A stretch of 46,960 nucleotides of DNA. It comes from Herminiimonas sp. GTDB taxonomy: Bacteria; Pseudomonadota; Gammaproteobacteria; Burkholderiales; Burkholderiaceae_D. Location: positions 1-46,960 of the forward strand of contig JACMRD010000042.1 of assembly GCA_014376645.1 (NCBI GenBank), written 5' to 3'. Below are positions 46,135 through 46,960 of this stretch, in pieces. How positions within the stretch are numbered: position 1 is the first letter of the stretch; the number at the start of each line of letters is the position of its first letter. The translations under genes were made by a program, and so were the position numbers. The notes under the pieces were generated by a model that saw nothing but the letters and a program-made list of their open reading frames with translations, was not told the DNA's origin and did no database searches.

Positions 46135-46960
46135 ACGAAGCAGTGGAAGCGTCAAACGCATCTGTCCCGCAGACATCGACGAATCCAGCGGCAGTGTCGC
46201 TCGGTCCGGTGATGCTGGATGTGGTCGGCACCAGCATCGATGCCGATGACCTGCGGCGCATCCGTCATCCGTTGACCGGCGGCGTGATCCTGTTTGCGCG
46301 GAATTACCAGAACCGTCAGCAGTTGGTCAACCTGACCACCGCAATCCACGCGGCCCGGCCAGACATCGTCATCGCGGTCGATCATGAAGGTGGCCGGGTC
46401 CAACGGTTCAAGACCGACGGCTTTACCCGGCTGCCGCCGATGCGAGCGCTCGGCGCCTTGTGGGATCGCGATGTGCTGGCGGCCACGCGGGCTGCGACCG
46501 ACGTCGGTTTCGTTCTGGCGGCCGAACTACGTGCCTGCGGTGTCGACCTGTCGTTCACTCCTGTCCTCGATCTTGTTCACGGCGTATCAGGCGTTATCGG
46601 TGTTCGGGCCTTCCATCGCGGCCCGGCAGTTGTCACGCAACTGGCGAGAAGTTTGAACCATGGCTTGCTGCTTGCAGGGATGGCCAATTGCGGAAAGCAT
46701 TTTCCAGGGCATGGTTACGTCAAGGCAGATTCGTATGTCGCCATACCAGTCGATGACCGCGCTGTTGATGCCATCGTTACTGATGATGCCGAGCCATATC
46801 GTTGGCTTGGGCGGGGCTTGTCAGGTGTGATGCCAGCCCATGTCATTTATCCGCAATTCGATTCCGCACCAGCCGGATTCTCAAAAAAGTGGCTTTCGTT
46901 ATTGCGTAACGAGATCGGTTTCGAGGGTGTCATTTTCAGTGACGACCTGAGTATGGAAGG
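46131..46960 (+). CDS. nagZ: NagZ-like beta-N-acetylglucosaminidase, 3' end outside window
   Basis: 276 codons are visible from the ATG at 46131, overlapping the acpS stop; the track omits it because it is open at the edge. [52 protein letters not shown] and the nucleophile Asp region FSDDLSMEG are all clear. NagZ removes GlcNAc from muropeptides in the cytoplasm for wall recycling. Three usually conserved positions differ: V149 in LDLVHGVSG and V158 in VIGVRAFH (normally Asp), and Y202 in ADSYVAIP, where the His of the catalytic DSH motif is expected. Activity is therefore in doubt. Confidence 0.88.
   Translation, partial: MNEAVEASNASVPQTSTNPAAVSLGPVMLDVVGTSIDADDLRRIRHPLTGGVILFARNYQNRQQLVNLTTAIHAARPDIVIAVDHEGGRVQRFKTDGFTRLPPMRALGALWDRDVLAATRAATDVGFVLAAELRACGVDLSFTPVLDLVHGVSGVIGVRAFHRGPAVVTQLARSLNHGLLLAGMANCGKHFPGHGYVKADSYVAIPVDDRAVDAIVTDDAEPYRWLGRGLSGVMPAHVIYPQFDSAPAGFSKKWLSLLRNEIGFEGVIFSDDLSME

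Overview
The window looks like chromosomal DNA of a GC-rich betaproteobacterium, most likely in the order Burkholderiales and close to Oxalobacteraceae. The basis is gene order (rne / rluC-HAD-Rieske-sppA / maf / yceD-rpmF-plsX-fabHDG-acpP-fabF / rpoE-rseA-rseB-mucD / lepA-lepB-rnc-era-recO-pdxJ-acpS-nagZ) and protein style. The family placement is inference, because no search was run.

Left flank (1 to about 6.4 kb) is the accessory and decaying part. It holds the first codons of a leftward gene and a long gene-free stretch containing a 20-base match to the 3' end of a tRNA-Ser. Next come remains of a divergent LysR regulator and DODA-type dioxygenase pair. These are followed by a nitroreductase, a MerR-type regulator with a B12-binding domain (CarH/LitR type) facing a small orphan gene, an HTH regulator, a DUF427 protein, a small orphan gene, and a leftward gene broken by an in-frame stop.

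Middle (6.4 to 22 kb): a DksA/TraR-type zinc-finger protein, an adenine deaminase-like enzyme, a YbbP-type ABC permease without an ATPase beside it, galE, a truncated haemoglobin and rmuC read rightward. A leftward block then carries rne, a chromate-type transporter, moaA, mobA and moeA (molybdenum cofactor synthesis). The rne gene has a long, structured, gene-free leader.

Right half (22 to 47 kb) is dense housekeeping sequence. rluC, a HAD phosphatase, a Rieske protein and an S49 peptidase read right. A tetrapyrrole-methylase-fold methyltransferase and maf read left. Then come yceD-rpmF, the fatty-acid cluster plsX-fabH-fabD-fabG-acpP-fabF, a YgfX-like membrane protein, the envelope-stress operon rpoE-rseA-rseB-mucD with a sigma-E-like promoter in front, a glutaredoxin-like gene and a terminator. 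The final lepA-lepB-DUF4845-rnc-era-recO-pdxJ-acpS-nagZ operon is tightly packed, and nagZ runs off the window.

I do not see a clear new multi-gene system. The best leads are the NagZ homologue with an altered catalytic loop, the B12-dependent regulator with its paired dyads and small partner, the decayed locus beside a tRNA-like attachment sequence, and the structured rne leader. No CRISPR array, complete insertion sequence, rRNA or intact tRNA gene was seen.
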